Of a stretch of DNA of 60,000 nt, positions 47,722 to 59,043 are shown piece by piece. The notes under the pieces are model-generated. The model did not search any database, was not told the DNA's origin, and saw only the letters and a program-made list of their open reading frames with translations. Made by a program: the position numbers and the translations under genes. This stretch comes from Strigamia acuminata (Eukaryota; Arthropoda; Chilopoda; Geophilomorpha; Linotaeniidae), in contig OX442315.1 of NCBI GenBank assembly GCA_949358305.1, positions 14,412,427 through 14,472,426 of the forward strand. Reading direction: 5' to 3'. How positions within the stretch are numbered: the first letter of the stretch is position 1; every line of letters starts with the position of its first letter.

Positions 47722-50700
47722 TCAGAGTTGTCGATATCGCATTACAAATACTGAAATAAATATGAATATGGCAATCCATACTATAGTGGATAGGAATCCT
47801 GACCACACATTCGTCCACAACATATCTTTTCCACGGAATACAATCCATCTTATGGATTCAGCTGCTAGTGTGTGAGGAAAGGCGTAACTAATTTTCAGCA
47901 AAAATCCTTGCATGCTCAATGATGTCCACATCAAACCTTAAAAAAAAACATGCCAAAATTTTTAAATGATTATGGTGTATATCATAATTTCACATTGTGC
48001 TTCAGCACAAATTAGAAATTTATATCAATTTTTTTTGTGATAATCGAAGAATTACTAATGGTGAATGGCCATGAAAAAGAAACAAGATGGATGCGAATAA
48101 AAAATTTTAAGGCTACTTTTGAAGTTAGGATGAATAAGATTGCTAGTTTGATTTTAATTTTAATTTTTATTTATAAATTAATAATCTATTTTTATAAATA
48201 GAATATACAGTTGTTTGCATTTGTTGCCAGAACTGATTGCTGCCACATTTGACTGGTCACAAGACTGATTGCTACTTTCAGTTCCACAGATGTTTCTGTG
48301 TCGGGAAACGAAGATCAGCTTTCCGTTACATCGACACGCCAGAAATTTAATTTTTTTTGTCACAGAACACATCTTACAGACATTCCAAGAATGGAATGAA
48401 ATTTGTGAGTACCCGTTTTTTCTGTGGGCAGACTGGTTTCCTACGTAAGAAATTGCTTATGAGTACTAAGCTTTAGTCTTCAATTACAGCCATGAAAAAG
48501 GCTGGGCGAAATCCTCCGCACAGTAAATCAGTTTCTAGGCACTCTGTGCATTTGGGCTTTACCACCAGGCTTAGAAAAGTCAGTCCACACCCATACGCTG
48601 CAGATTGCAGGATAATATGATAGTTTTAAATGAGCGTGTATAATTTGTTTAAAATTGATTTATTAACCTTTTGACGGGTAAGGTTTGAAAACGACAGTTT
48701 GGTGCTCACAATGTATAATCGCGGTCAAAAACATAATTGAATTCTGCTTGCTGCTGAAAAATGAATGAGTAATTCAAATTTTTTCAACAATAGTGGATAC
48801 TGCCTCGTTTAAACGCTCGGGTTTACAAAGGCGCCGGGCCTGTTTTTGTGCCGGCCAGTCATTGGCTATTCACGGGATTGGCGCTGGGTTCCCAAAAATC
48901 GCCACTTTTTTTGCAGAAAAATCACAATTTTTTGGTTATGCGCCGGGCCCGAATAAACGCCAGGCTTCAAATTGGCGTCGGAGGGTCAGCTTAAAAAATA
49001 TATTAAACGCCCTATTATGTAGGGTGGGTGAATGACAGCCATTAATTTTTTTTTATTGTAAATGAACCAAGTCTGATCAGCTGCAGCCAATCATGTGTGA
49101 TCCCTAAAACAAGTAGACTTGACCAACTCCTCTGGTGGTTGCAAATAGAACTGGTCACTCAACTTGTTTTTGATGTTTTAAACAATAAAAGTTATACTAA
49201 CCACCGAAGGACATGCCGGGAAAAAACAGAAGTGTGGACAACATTTGGGCTTGACTCCCATTATCACAAACAGTTGATATTAAAAAACCTGGAAAGAAAA
49301 AAAATCATTTATTTTCATTATTTTAAATTTATTTTGGAATTTTCACCTAAGCTTATTCCACACATTCCTTGCAGAACAATGAGAATCATAACCAATAAAA
49401 TACTACCGCTGATATACATTTTAAATACTTGCTGTGCAAAGATTATGAAGATGCCAGCCTGCAACACCAGGAAGCCTACATGTGTGAGAACGTAACCAAA
49501 TATTATCTCAAATGTTGTCACACCTGTAACAGTAAAGGGTTGAAAGTGGATGTAGTATACAAGTATGGAATTTTATACCAGACACAAGACTTCTGTCGTA
49601 CAATTCTTCTTTTCTGTCAATAATAAGTTGAAGTGAGGTCATACCAATTGCATTGATGTAAATCATGGCCAGAAGAAATGCTGAACATATTAAATCTCTA
49701 CTTATGAATTTATTATTGGTCCTGTAAATTGGATCGCCGATCTGTGTGTGTAAATAACAGAAATGCAATTTTCTGTATTTTCTTTTTTGTTGCACTGAAT
49801 ACCTCTAATAGAAAGTTTACTAGTTGTGGATATTTTTTCACATTTCCAAGCACATCTTTAGATAGAGCAGCAAGAGCGTCCATTAACGCTAAATTTACAT
49901 AAAAGTTAATCTGCTGGCTGGTTGTGTCCTGGCGTAGGTACACCTTGCTAGCTCGAACAGCATTTTGGGATACATTACCACGTGTAGTAAACCTTAAAAT
50001 AGAAAAATGTATTGGAAAACTATTTGGTATCAGGAGCGATGCCAATTCGAAATCATAACAAGCAGAAAATACAATAATTGCAATTACCTCTCCATTAGAG
50101 CGTTAGTGAAATTTTTTCTAATGTGGATAACAGCAGCTGCTTCGCCATTAACGACTAAATCCACACCTTCTTGTAAGGACCCAACAGACAGCTTGAATTT
50201 CGAAGTAGATGATCATTAGTAAGAAGAAATTTTAAAATTTATTTATATGTCTGTTACTTGATGAATTGTCTGATTGTCAATGTGGCGCAAATATTTGAAT
50301 CCCATGTAATTGTCTTCATTGTATATGGCAATTGGTACATCACGCGGATTTGAACCAATTGCTAAACAACATGCTGTTATTTGAACAGCCGGAAGGATGA
50401 ATTGTAGAAGCATCAACCTAGAACATAAATTCGTAAAAAATTATTTGAAGAAATGTAATATTTTATTCCTACGTTTCCAACCCAGAAACGATTGTGAGCA
50501 GTAAGCTTAACTTTATGATAAATTTAAACCGCGGTTTCTCATTCTGCACATGGTTTATATGTGGTTCAAATTTTTTCATTGTGTTTATTAAATATATCAA
50601 GGGGTTTCATTAAATGAACGATTATTGTGATTAGTTGATTATTGCAATAATCGTAATCACTCAATTATTGAGGGCCCAACAAAAATCTGATTATGTGATT

Positions 50701-53700
50701 AGCTCCAATGGGCGGAATTGTAAAAATTGTAACCTAAATACGCTGCAATTGTTTAAAAAAAAGTTTCTACAAATAATAATTGCAACTACCGTACCTATCT
50801 TGTTTCATGTGTTCAGTTTAACCTAAACTGAGCAGACTGTTATATTATGACCTTGTGTAGTTGAAGCGGGTCTGGCGCCGCCATGTTGGTTTCAGTTGAG
50901 AGAGCACTTATAATCGACCCAAGTCAGCAGAAAATAGTGGTTTGGGGTGATTACCTGATTAGTTGCTTAGTTGCTTATTTGATGAAATGATTATTCTCGG
51001 GATTGGTTGAATCCAGTCACATGACACATCAAGTAATCGACTAATCAAAGTAATCAACTAATCGCACATTTAATGAAACCCCTTATCGAAGTGAATTTTG
51101 TTTTAGTGGTATTAATCGTCGTGCGGTTGGTCTAATTTACTTGGCTGAATATTATTAACTCAACGAGGTGTGTATCGGAATGTAATGTGCAGTTTGAATT
51201 TAGCATCAAGATATACTGTATATTTACACCGGGATTCTTTGAACTTGATGGACATTTTTAATAACTAAACCCAAAACTTTTCTAGGACTTAGATGTGGAA
51301 GGGAGTTTTTCTTCCTTGATTGTTTTATCTCAGTGACTGACTCATTGTGATGTGGATTACGAGTACTTCCATTCTTTATGGAAAGCATCAGCTTTTGATC
51401 GTCTGGTTTTCTTTCATCTTCTTTCTGTTTTAGAAATATTTTATTAACTTTAAAAAGTTTGTTATAAAAGTGATAGCTACATGATCGTCATCTTCGAAAA
51501 GTTTATGGTAAACTTTTTCCAGACTTGGCAGGTGGTAGCGACTTAGAAGAACATCCGGACTATCCTCTATTAATATTCTTCCATTTCTCATAAACCCCAC
51601 CTAAGAGGTAAATTAATTTAATTTTTATTATAGTTTTTCATTAGATGTTTGACATGCAGGGTGTTTAAACCTTGTGACGATTCTAACTTGGTCGATAATA
51701 TTAGCATATTATTAGCCATTAGATAAACCTAACCTATGCGAGATAAGCTAACATGTGCGCATAAGTGAATTAAATACTGAATAATACAAACTTACAATGA
51801 TATTGGACATGACTATGTTTATTGTGTGTTAACTGAGTTCTGGCACATGTAAATGGGTGGCATCAACTGGTTGAGTGTCCGGGCGAGCCGAGGAATAGGG
51901 TTGGCTTTGCGGCATTGTCACAACAATCGTTACGTGGCCATTTTGGCACGTGACAAGAATGCACACATGAATGCGAAGATTCTTCGCATTCCCCGAGATT
52001 CAAACTAATGTTAAAACCATGCTAAAATAAACTGTGGATGTTAGAAATAGTGGCGGGGACAGTCAACGATGGTCACAAACATCGCAGAAGATGTTGAAGC
52101 CTTTATCCACGTCAGAGCCGTAACGGTGAATCTGATCACACTGATCAGTAACCGGGATTTATTGAATGGGTTCGCCTTCCCATATGGACATTTAGGTGGC
52201 GGGGACAATCAAAAGGATCCACAATCCTTGCAGGAGGTTTTAAGGCCTCCATTTGCCTTAGAGCCATAACGATTGTAGGATCGTAGGATCGCGTGATCCA
52301 TGGATTTGTTACGCGGGTTCGCCTTCTCGCATCAGCTTGTATAAAAGCCAGTACACTGACAGAATAACAAGTAAACTGTTGGGGGCTAAATGTGTTCAAA
52401 GATCAGAGATACAGAAAACAAACAGAAAGCGTAGTTCTGGAGAACAGAAGGATTAAGAGTGGCCAATCGGACACCAGAATCCAAGGATTCAAGGTCTGGT
52501 TTAAAGACAGGACCAAATCCCAAAGAGTTCCATTGGTTACCTTTAACTGGTAAGGATAACTTTACAGCTAACATTATAATATTGATTTGATAGGATCAAT
52601 ATAATTAATAATAAATATCAAAAGTTTCAATAAGTTTTATTTAGTACAGGAATTACCGTATTTTACCAAATAAGAGCCGCGGCTCTTATTTAAAACTGCC
52701 ACTATGAGCTGCGGCTTTAATTCGGGGGCGGCTCCAATTCGGAGGCGGCTCTTATTTTAAATAGTGGCCAATCTCTTACTATAACGTTCATTGAACGTAT
52801 ATAGCCGCGGCTACTATTCGAGGGCGGCTCTTATATTAAGTCGCCTATCTCGGCCGCGGCTACTAATCGAGGGCGGCTATAATTCGAGGGCGACTCCTAT
52901 TCGGTAAAATACGGTAATCATAATTTCTGTTTATCACATTTAAACTGTGCGCTTTTAGACTTCTAAACCCTATGTTTAGAAAGTCTAATAAAGCGGTTCT
53001 GTCTGTCCGTCTGTCTGTCTGTCGGCATCAATAGGGGTAATACGGTATAGCAGATAAGTATGGAATTACTCGTATTTAAACCATTAAACATGCTGCTACT
53101 TTCTAAGAAGATTCAGGGCAATCATTAACCCTAGTGTTACCGTAAAGGTGCACAACACTCTAAAATTATGAAAAAAATATTTTCAAACTTACTTTATTGG
53201 CTTGCTGTGCTTCTTCTATATAATGTGTGGTGATGACAACAGTCACACGTTTTCTTTGGCATAAATTGACCAAATGCTTCCATATGCTTTTATTACGATA
53301 ATTTTATAAGATATTTAAACTGGCAATTTTGTTCTTAATTGTTACAAACCTCTCTCTTAATATGGGGTCAACTCCTACAGTCGGTTCATCCAAAATGAGC
53401 AAAGGTGGTTCATGCAGAAGAGCAACTGCGAGTGAAACTCTTCGTTTCTGACCTCCACTGTAATCAAAGACATTGTTATATTTTATTGAATACCAATTCT
53501 ATGTATGAATGTATGTTTTTGATGGATCCAATAAAGTTCATTTTGACTTCACCTATGGTCAAAATGACTGGAAAATGACGTCATTTTTTGGACAAATGCC
53601 AAATTATTCAAGTTCAACAATGGGTATATGCTTATAGTTATTTATAGTAAGGGGTTTCATTAAATGAGCGATTAGTTGATTACTTTGATTACTTTGATTA

Positions 53701-56700
53701 GTTGATTACTTGATGTGTCATGTGACTGGATTCAACCAATCCCGAGAATAATCATGTCATCGAATAAGCAACTAAGCAACTAATCAAGTAATCATTCCAA
53801 ACCATGATTTTCTGATGACTTGGCCCGATTATAACTGCTCTCTCGACTGAAACCAACATGGCGGCGCCAGACCCGCTTCAACTACACAAGGTCATAATTT
53901 AACAAAGTCTGCTCAGTTTAGGTTATACTGAATACATGAAACGAGTTAGGTAGTTGCAATTATTATTTGTAGGAACTTTTTATAAACAATTGCTACGTAT
54001 TTAGGTTAAAATTTAAACAATTCCGCCCAACGTAACAATAATCACATAATCAGATTTTTGTTGGGCCCTCAATAATTGAGTGATTACGATTAAGTTATTG
54101 CAATAATCAACTAATCACAATAATCGCTCATTTAATGAAACCTTTTAATGTTGCAACAACAGGTGGTGTCTAATTCACGTTTTTACAGGACAACTCCATA
54201 AAAATGGCTGATGGGAAGTCCTGTAGTTCATCGTCCTAGGTTTTATTAATGTAGATGTACAGAGTAGTTACCGTATTTCTGTGAATTAATGTCGCCCTCG
54301 ATTACAAAGTGCGGCTAATATTCGAAGAAATTTATCCAAAAAATTACTGGTTCATGTAATTACTTTTGTGAAAGAAAATTTCATTTATGTATTTAAACGG
54401 TGTAAATACAATAAAATAAAAATTGTTAACAATAACAGCACCAATGTGGCCAATTTGAACAAAATGTAAGCAAAATTGTGTCGGCATGGCGTATGGTTTG
54501 GTGTACATTTCAATTTAAAGCTATAGGGTCACACTTGTGTTCACACTAGACGCAACGCAAGGAAAAATTAGTCAAACGCAACGCAGTCTGTTCACACTGT
54601 AGGGCACGTGTGAACAGAGCTGAAACAATTGATGTTGCGTCTGGCCTATCAGATGGTTTCAATGAAACCTGGAATTGGATCTAGTTCTAGAATTATTTCC
54701 AGAATTCAGAAATGTGGCCTGTTTACATGTCGCAATGTCTCGCCAACCAGACGTGAATTGACGTGAGTAGAATTGAGGATTGTGATTGGTTGGCCGCAAG
54801 ACCTTTTCTTGCGTTGCGTCGCTTATTTCAACTTGGAGTTGAAGCAGGAATTGGCTTCAACGTCAAGAATTTTAAGACGCAAGCAGCTTGCGTTGCGTCA
54901 GTTTTCTTGCGCATCGTGTTGTGTTAACACAAGTGTGAACCTAGCTTTAGGTTGCTCTCGATTTTAGGTCGTGGCAAAAAATTGTGTTTGCAATTATAAG
55001 CCGTGACTTTTAATCGAAGAAATACGGCAAGTGCTTTTTCTAAGCAAAACTAGTATGAGTTATTTCTCCAGGAAGAATATTATTAACAATATGGAGTTGT
55101 TGTCAGGGATTGGACAAATTGATGCACATCAACAGCACTTTTTAATACGTTTATTTTTATACTTACCTAAGTTGCTGTGTTATTCTGTTACAAGGTGGTA
55201 AATCAAGTAAAGTTGTGAGAGAATGAATACTATTTTTCACTTCACATTTACTCATGTGATGTAAACGACCAAAGTAATTCAAATTTTCTGAGATGGATAA
55301 TTGTTGGTACAAAGCTAACTCCTAGAAACATTTAAAAACTCAGCTATAGCCCTGTTTTGGAACAAAATAATAAGAAATAAAAATAATATTAATATTTACC
55401 TGTGGCATGTAGCCTAGTCTGGATCCAGGTACACCGCATTCTTTCGAACCAAGTGTCTGACCAAAAATTTCTATTATTCCTTTATGAGGATAAGATCTGC
55501 CAACAACACATCTGAGTAGACTGGTCTTGCCACAGCCACTGGGTCCAAGAATCCCATAACTAAACAACCATAAGCGAAGATTAACTCGGAAAATTTTGGG
55601 ATATTATGAATTTTTTTTTTCTTTAGCTATTTTGGATTTATTATGAGTAAAGATCAGATATTTATATGCTAAATGAAATTTGTTATATGCGCATGTAATA
55701 TGTACCAAAAATTCCATTCAATTAAATATATTATATATTCCAACAAGCCTAGCAAAAAGCTAGATCAAGTTACAATTCAGACTCCAGATTGCTAGAAGGA
55801 AAGAAAATGTTCACCAATCAATACTTGTATTTTGCATGTGCTGGATAGGGAAAAAACTGTTTATAGGCTTTGGTCTGATGATGTTTAATTGCAGCGGAAT
55901 TAGTACTAGCAATTATTTCAATGGAGGAAAACCTGGTTGGTATTCTTCCAAGAGATTTATTTAAATTACCTCTTCAGCCAAAAATATTACATTCAGGAAG
56001 AAACACAAATGCAGTACACCATCTAAGGCACAAGTGTGCGAAAACCTTTGGAAAACGTGCAAAAACCTTGGAAAACGTCTGGATAATGTTTCAAAACTTT
56101 TAAGAAAATAGGGTTCCAAACAGAGAAATCAGGGGTTCTGAAAGTGAAATTAGGATGTTAACAAGTGGGTGCAAAATCAATTTTTAAAAGAGAAGTGTTG
56201 GGTAAAATGGGGAGACGGAGAGACCTGATGATTTTTAAAAAGCAATTATTTTACTCCGTAACTAATTAAAAATTTTATTTGAAATTAAAACCATTACAGA
56301 TATATGGGTAAGTACGGCAGAATGTTCGTCCGACGCGACCGAACACGTCACCCATGGGACTTAGGTTTTGTGTGTGAACGGTCGGACGTGCCTAACAGCA
56401 CAGCCACACAGTAAGATAGGTGACCCAATCCCTAGACAACCATTAAAGGCCAAAACCCAACAATCTGAGTCTCTGTCTTGTTATTACGTGATGTATGTGT
56501 CCCTCCCGCTGTGGTTAATCCCTATACCATGGCGGGTAAGACCATATCGCAGTCACAATTTTATAAAAATAAACATCTTTTTTGGGAATTGCCGATTTCT
56601 TTTCGGGGCCCCCAATGGGTGGGGTCCAATCAACTGCTTGTTTTGCATGTGCGTAAATCCGACCCTGATTAACAGTAAGCGTAAATGTCGGGAGACTCAA

Positions 56701-56975
56701 AGCGAACTACATTTTTCAAGTTAGATTGACACTAGCATTTTAAAATATAACATACGCTAAATGTGGTTATGAATGCGTCTAGGCTCTACTGCTGCCATGA
56801 ATAGCCAAGTTATCAACTGACACACGAGGTCTAACAAAAGGAAATAAATGTGTTTAGCTTACATAGTTCCTGCTTCTACGCTCAAATTGACACCCTGAAG
56901 TATGCAGGTTTTAGCAGACCCATAGCTTAAATGCACTTGCTCTACAGAAATTGCAGGTCCAATGTAATTCTCCAT
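47722..56975 (-). CDS. ABCG/ABCH-type half-transporter, gene A (14 exons, 680 aa)
   Basis: Exons in transcript order: 56863-56975, 55400-55559, 55167-55321, 53350-53457, 53193-53286, 51481-51600, 51228-51424, 50258-50417, 50088-50191, 49803-49992, 49579-49741, 49347-49523, 49202-49288, 47722-47936. They sum to 2043 nt (680 codons plus TGA). The start is MENYIGPAI, with an in-frame TAA two codons upstream. Landmarks: Walker A 43-51, Q-loop Q91, SGGQ 143-146, Walker B D166/E167, H-loop H200, first membrane helix about 316-335, the rest in the last four exons. The tail MRYRQL* matches gene B's MRFRQL*. Intron 6 is only 56 nt and has a weak donor (GTAGCT). Intron 3 holds the empty target site of the Tc1 element present in gene B. 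The half-transporter class is clear; the cargo is unknown. Confidence 0.9.
48798..49011. mobile_element. TACTGCCTCGTTTAAACGC-type MITE in gene A intron 13
   Basis: Same family as the nested element at 35479-35659 (left tactgcctcgtttaaacgct, right ttaaacgcc). The right end is truncated. Not present at the equivalent place in gene B. Confidence 0.7.
50601..51082. mobile_element. GGGGTTTCATTAAATGA-type MITE in gene A intron 7
   Basis: 482 bp, left ggggtttcattaaatgaacg, right in reverse ggggtttcattaaatgtgcg. Interior has many short ttgattagttgatta-type palindromic steps. Confidence 0.85.
51830..52650 (+). other. GC-richer intron segment, possible solo LTR (uncertain)
   Basis: Gene A intron 5 holds a block unlike gene B intron 5. 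It has locally repeated tggattgtaggatcgt-like runs, tataaaag at 52341 and AT-rich tail sequence with ataaat at about 52610. This could be a solo LTR reading rightwards, but I cannot define ends or a target duplication. Confidence 0.25.
52654..52916. mobile_element. TACCGTATTTTACC-type MITE in gene A intron 5
   Basis: 263 bp and the best-preserved copy: left taccgtattttaccaaataa, right in reverse taccgtattttaccgaatag. Interior alternates gagccgcggctcttatt and cgagggcggct blocks. Non-coding. Confidence 0.88.
52998..53023. repeat. (CTGT)n microsatellite
   Basis: About six copies of the tetranucleotide with one interruption, in gene A intron 5. Confidence 0.9.
53651..54142. mobile_element. GGGGTTTCATTAAATGA-type MITE in gene A intron 3
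   Basis: Second copy of the same family in the same gene but inverted relative to the intron 7 copy (internal gggccctcaataattgagtg matches in reverse). Absent from gene B intron 3. Confidence 0.85.
54269..55029. mobile_element. TACCGTATTTCTTCGA-type MITE in gene A intron 3
   Basis: Orthologous copy of the gene B element, with the nested unit at about 54531-54947 (tcacacttgtgttcacacta). Internal differences give a direct measure of divergence since duplication. Confidence 0.85.
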
Positions 56976-57464
56976 TAATTAGGTGTGATCAAACATTTAC
57001 TGCTGGTTGAACACAAGTCTGTTCTCGAATCGCTTTAAGTTCAGATTGATGGATGATTGAGATTTGAGGTGACTGAGTACCGGCCCCATATGCCAAATGT
57101 GAGAATAATTACAATTTCTAGGTTTATATGCTAAAATTCCTTTTATGACTCGGTGAGTGAGTGGGTGAGATCCCGGCTTTTGGCCCCCAGTAATGTATTG
57201 AGAAATAGTACATCTATGGCAGCTTATTGCGCTATAATTAAAAAAAATACAATAAACAAAGGAAGTTAGGTGTAGAGTCATTGGATTTGAACAAAAAGGT
57301 TCCAGACAGAGTTAAGTTGTGAATAATGTAAACAAATTATACTTCATAATAGGTATTATAATTGGTACAATGGAAAACAGAGGTCAGGTGATACTATCTA
57401 ACGATCTTAACAACGATTGCTCCCCCTTTGAGAAAAACCATTGCAAAATAACATTATATCATTG
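56976..57464. other. Upstream region of gene A
   Basis: About 70 conserved bases next to the ATG (shared with gene B), then unassigned sequence; 57360-57440 is a faint relic of ABC intron 5. Confidence 0.5.
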
Positions 57465-57468
57465 TTAA

Positions 57469-57721
57469 CACTAGAACGGCTAGACTGGTTATTTAGACCG
57501 GTATAGCTGTTTAAAACAGCTGTAGTCATAAACTTAATGAGTTTACAGTGCTGTTATTATAACGGAAATTTTGATTTTATCAGGTTTTATAAAATACATC
57601 AATTTTTGTTTTATTATTTTCTTCGCATGTTTCATTAAATTGACGTTTTGTGCACGTATTTTTACCAGTTTCGACCAGTTTCGGTTTTTCTAGGTAGGCC
57701 GAAATTTCGGCCGTTCTAGCG
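57469..57721. mobile_element. TTAA-targeting (piggyBac-like) MITE upstream of gene A
   Basis: 253 bp, ends CACTAGAACGGC and, in reverse, CGCTAGAACGGC, flanked exactly by TTAA (57465-57468, 57722-57725). Duplicated TTAA and short ends fit piggyBac; Kolobok is the alternative. The gene B side shows no insert here. Confidence 0.82.
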
Positions 57722-57922
57722 TTAATTTGTAGTTTTCTTATTGTGGGCGGAACAAAACTGCAGTATCCAAGGGAATTTTTTTCACGCGTATCTAAAGTTC
57801 ATCGCTGTTTATTGGCATTTGTCTTCAGCATTTGTGTCCAAAACACATGCTTGTAAATGTCATTACCGTTTGTAGTAGCTTGAATTTTAAATATTTTTCT
57901 GGAGAAAATTATTTTTAACTCA

Positions 57923-58431
57923 CTTTGTTGGCTTGACGTGCTTCTGCATTGAAATAAGTGGTGATAACAAGTCACTTCTCCATTGCGACGTAATGTTACT
58001 AAGTTGTTCCAAATACTTAAATTAGTATTGGTGTAGTATATTAGGATATGTTTTGTTCATGTATTGCCACTTACCTTTCGCTTAGTATTGGATCGACTCC
58101 TACAGTTGGTTAGTCCAAAATGATCAATTGTGGCTTGTGCAGAAGACTAATTGCTAGCGATAATCTGCGTTTCTCACTTCAACTTTGATCACATATAAAA
58201 TAAATGATTATAAATGAACATGCCACACAATTGGCTTGCTTCTTACATGAGTATTGATAACTATACGTTAGTTGTTGTATTATTCGAAATCCATTTGGTA
58301 ATTCAAGTAATCCAATGAGGGAATGCATTCTTTTGTCCAAGTCCCATGCAAACTTACTCATATGATGTAAACGATCAAAATAATTCAAAAATTTCTCTAA
58401 TGTTCAACTCTTGATACAATGCCAACTTCTT
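57923..58431 (-). pseudogene. Broken ABC-transporter NBD fragment upstream of gene A
   Basis: Three consecutive exon equivalents lie in the correct order: exon 3 about 58265-58431 (ALYQELNIRE, then a one-base insertion, then YFDRLHHMSK), exon 4 58075-58182 (108 nt, the canonical length, donor GTAAGT kept) and exon 5 about 57923-58015. In exon 4 the signature SGG reads S-stop-S, and the Walker B catalytic glutamate codon is TAA (LIILD, stop, PTVGVDP). Exon 5 is frameshifted. No exon 1, exon 2 or membrane-domain exon was found, so this is a dead partial copy. Introns are short (around 60-80 nt). Confidence 0.85.
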
Positions 58432-58588
58432 GTAATAATTAAACACGTTTAAGTATGTTTGAAAAATGAGTCTACAGTGTAGTATTGATGAAATTACTTT
58501 TTGACAACAACGCTTCATAACCACCACAAATTTTTAGTTTTTAATGTCCACAAGAATTTTATTTAAGGTTTACACACAACTTATTATA

Positions 58589-59028
58589 AGGGTGTCCCAA
58601 AATTAACGCAAGATTTGAATTTGCCGCCATTTGTGCAGTAAATTGTTGGCAACCCTGAAAAAAAACAATTTGACAGCTGAGAGTTTAGTGTTAGTGAAAA
58701 TGAAAAAGATCTGTCTCTCCATGCTTACAAAATTCAATTAACACAACAACTGAAGCCTAATGACCATGCACAGCGAAGAGAGTTTGTTGAATGGATTATT
58801 GAACATTAACAAGTGGATGCTGATTTTTCGAACAAAATCATCCTAAGCGATGAAGCACATTTTCACCTTGATGTGCCAGCAAAGCTGTGGAGGCCATTTG
58901 CCCAATGTGTTATTCCATAAATAACCCTATCTTATCTACTTTATGATTCAATAAAAAAATAACAATCTAAAGACTAAAGACTGCGTTTTTTATTTAATTC
59001 AAATCTTGCGTTAATTTTGGGACACCCT
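58589..59028 (+). mobile_element. Mariner-type relic just downstream of gene D
   Basis: Ends agggtgtcccaaaattaacg and its inverse (to 59028), with TA-rich flanks. Internal plus-strand frame 58710-58890 reads HAYKIQLTQQLKPNDHAQRR, a stop, then FSNKIILSDEAHFHLD. This is the middle of a mariner transposase including the first catalytic Asp (SDEAHF). The rest of the gene is deleted. Confidence 0.85.
58989..58994 (-). promoter_or_regulatory. Possible polyadenylation signal of gene D inside a mariner relic
   Basis: AATAAA on the minus strand about 50 nt after gene D's stop. It lies within the transposon relic, not host sequence. Confidence 0.4.
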
Positions 59029-59043
59029 TTATATAAAGCAATC

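Noticed and set aside
50635-50826. 63-codon plus-strand frame in gene A intron 7
   Set aside because: Lies within a MITE and on the strand opposite the gene; low complexity.
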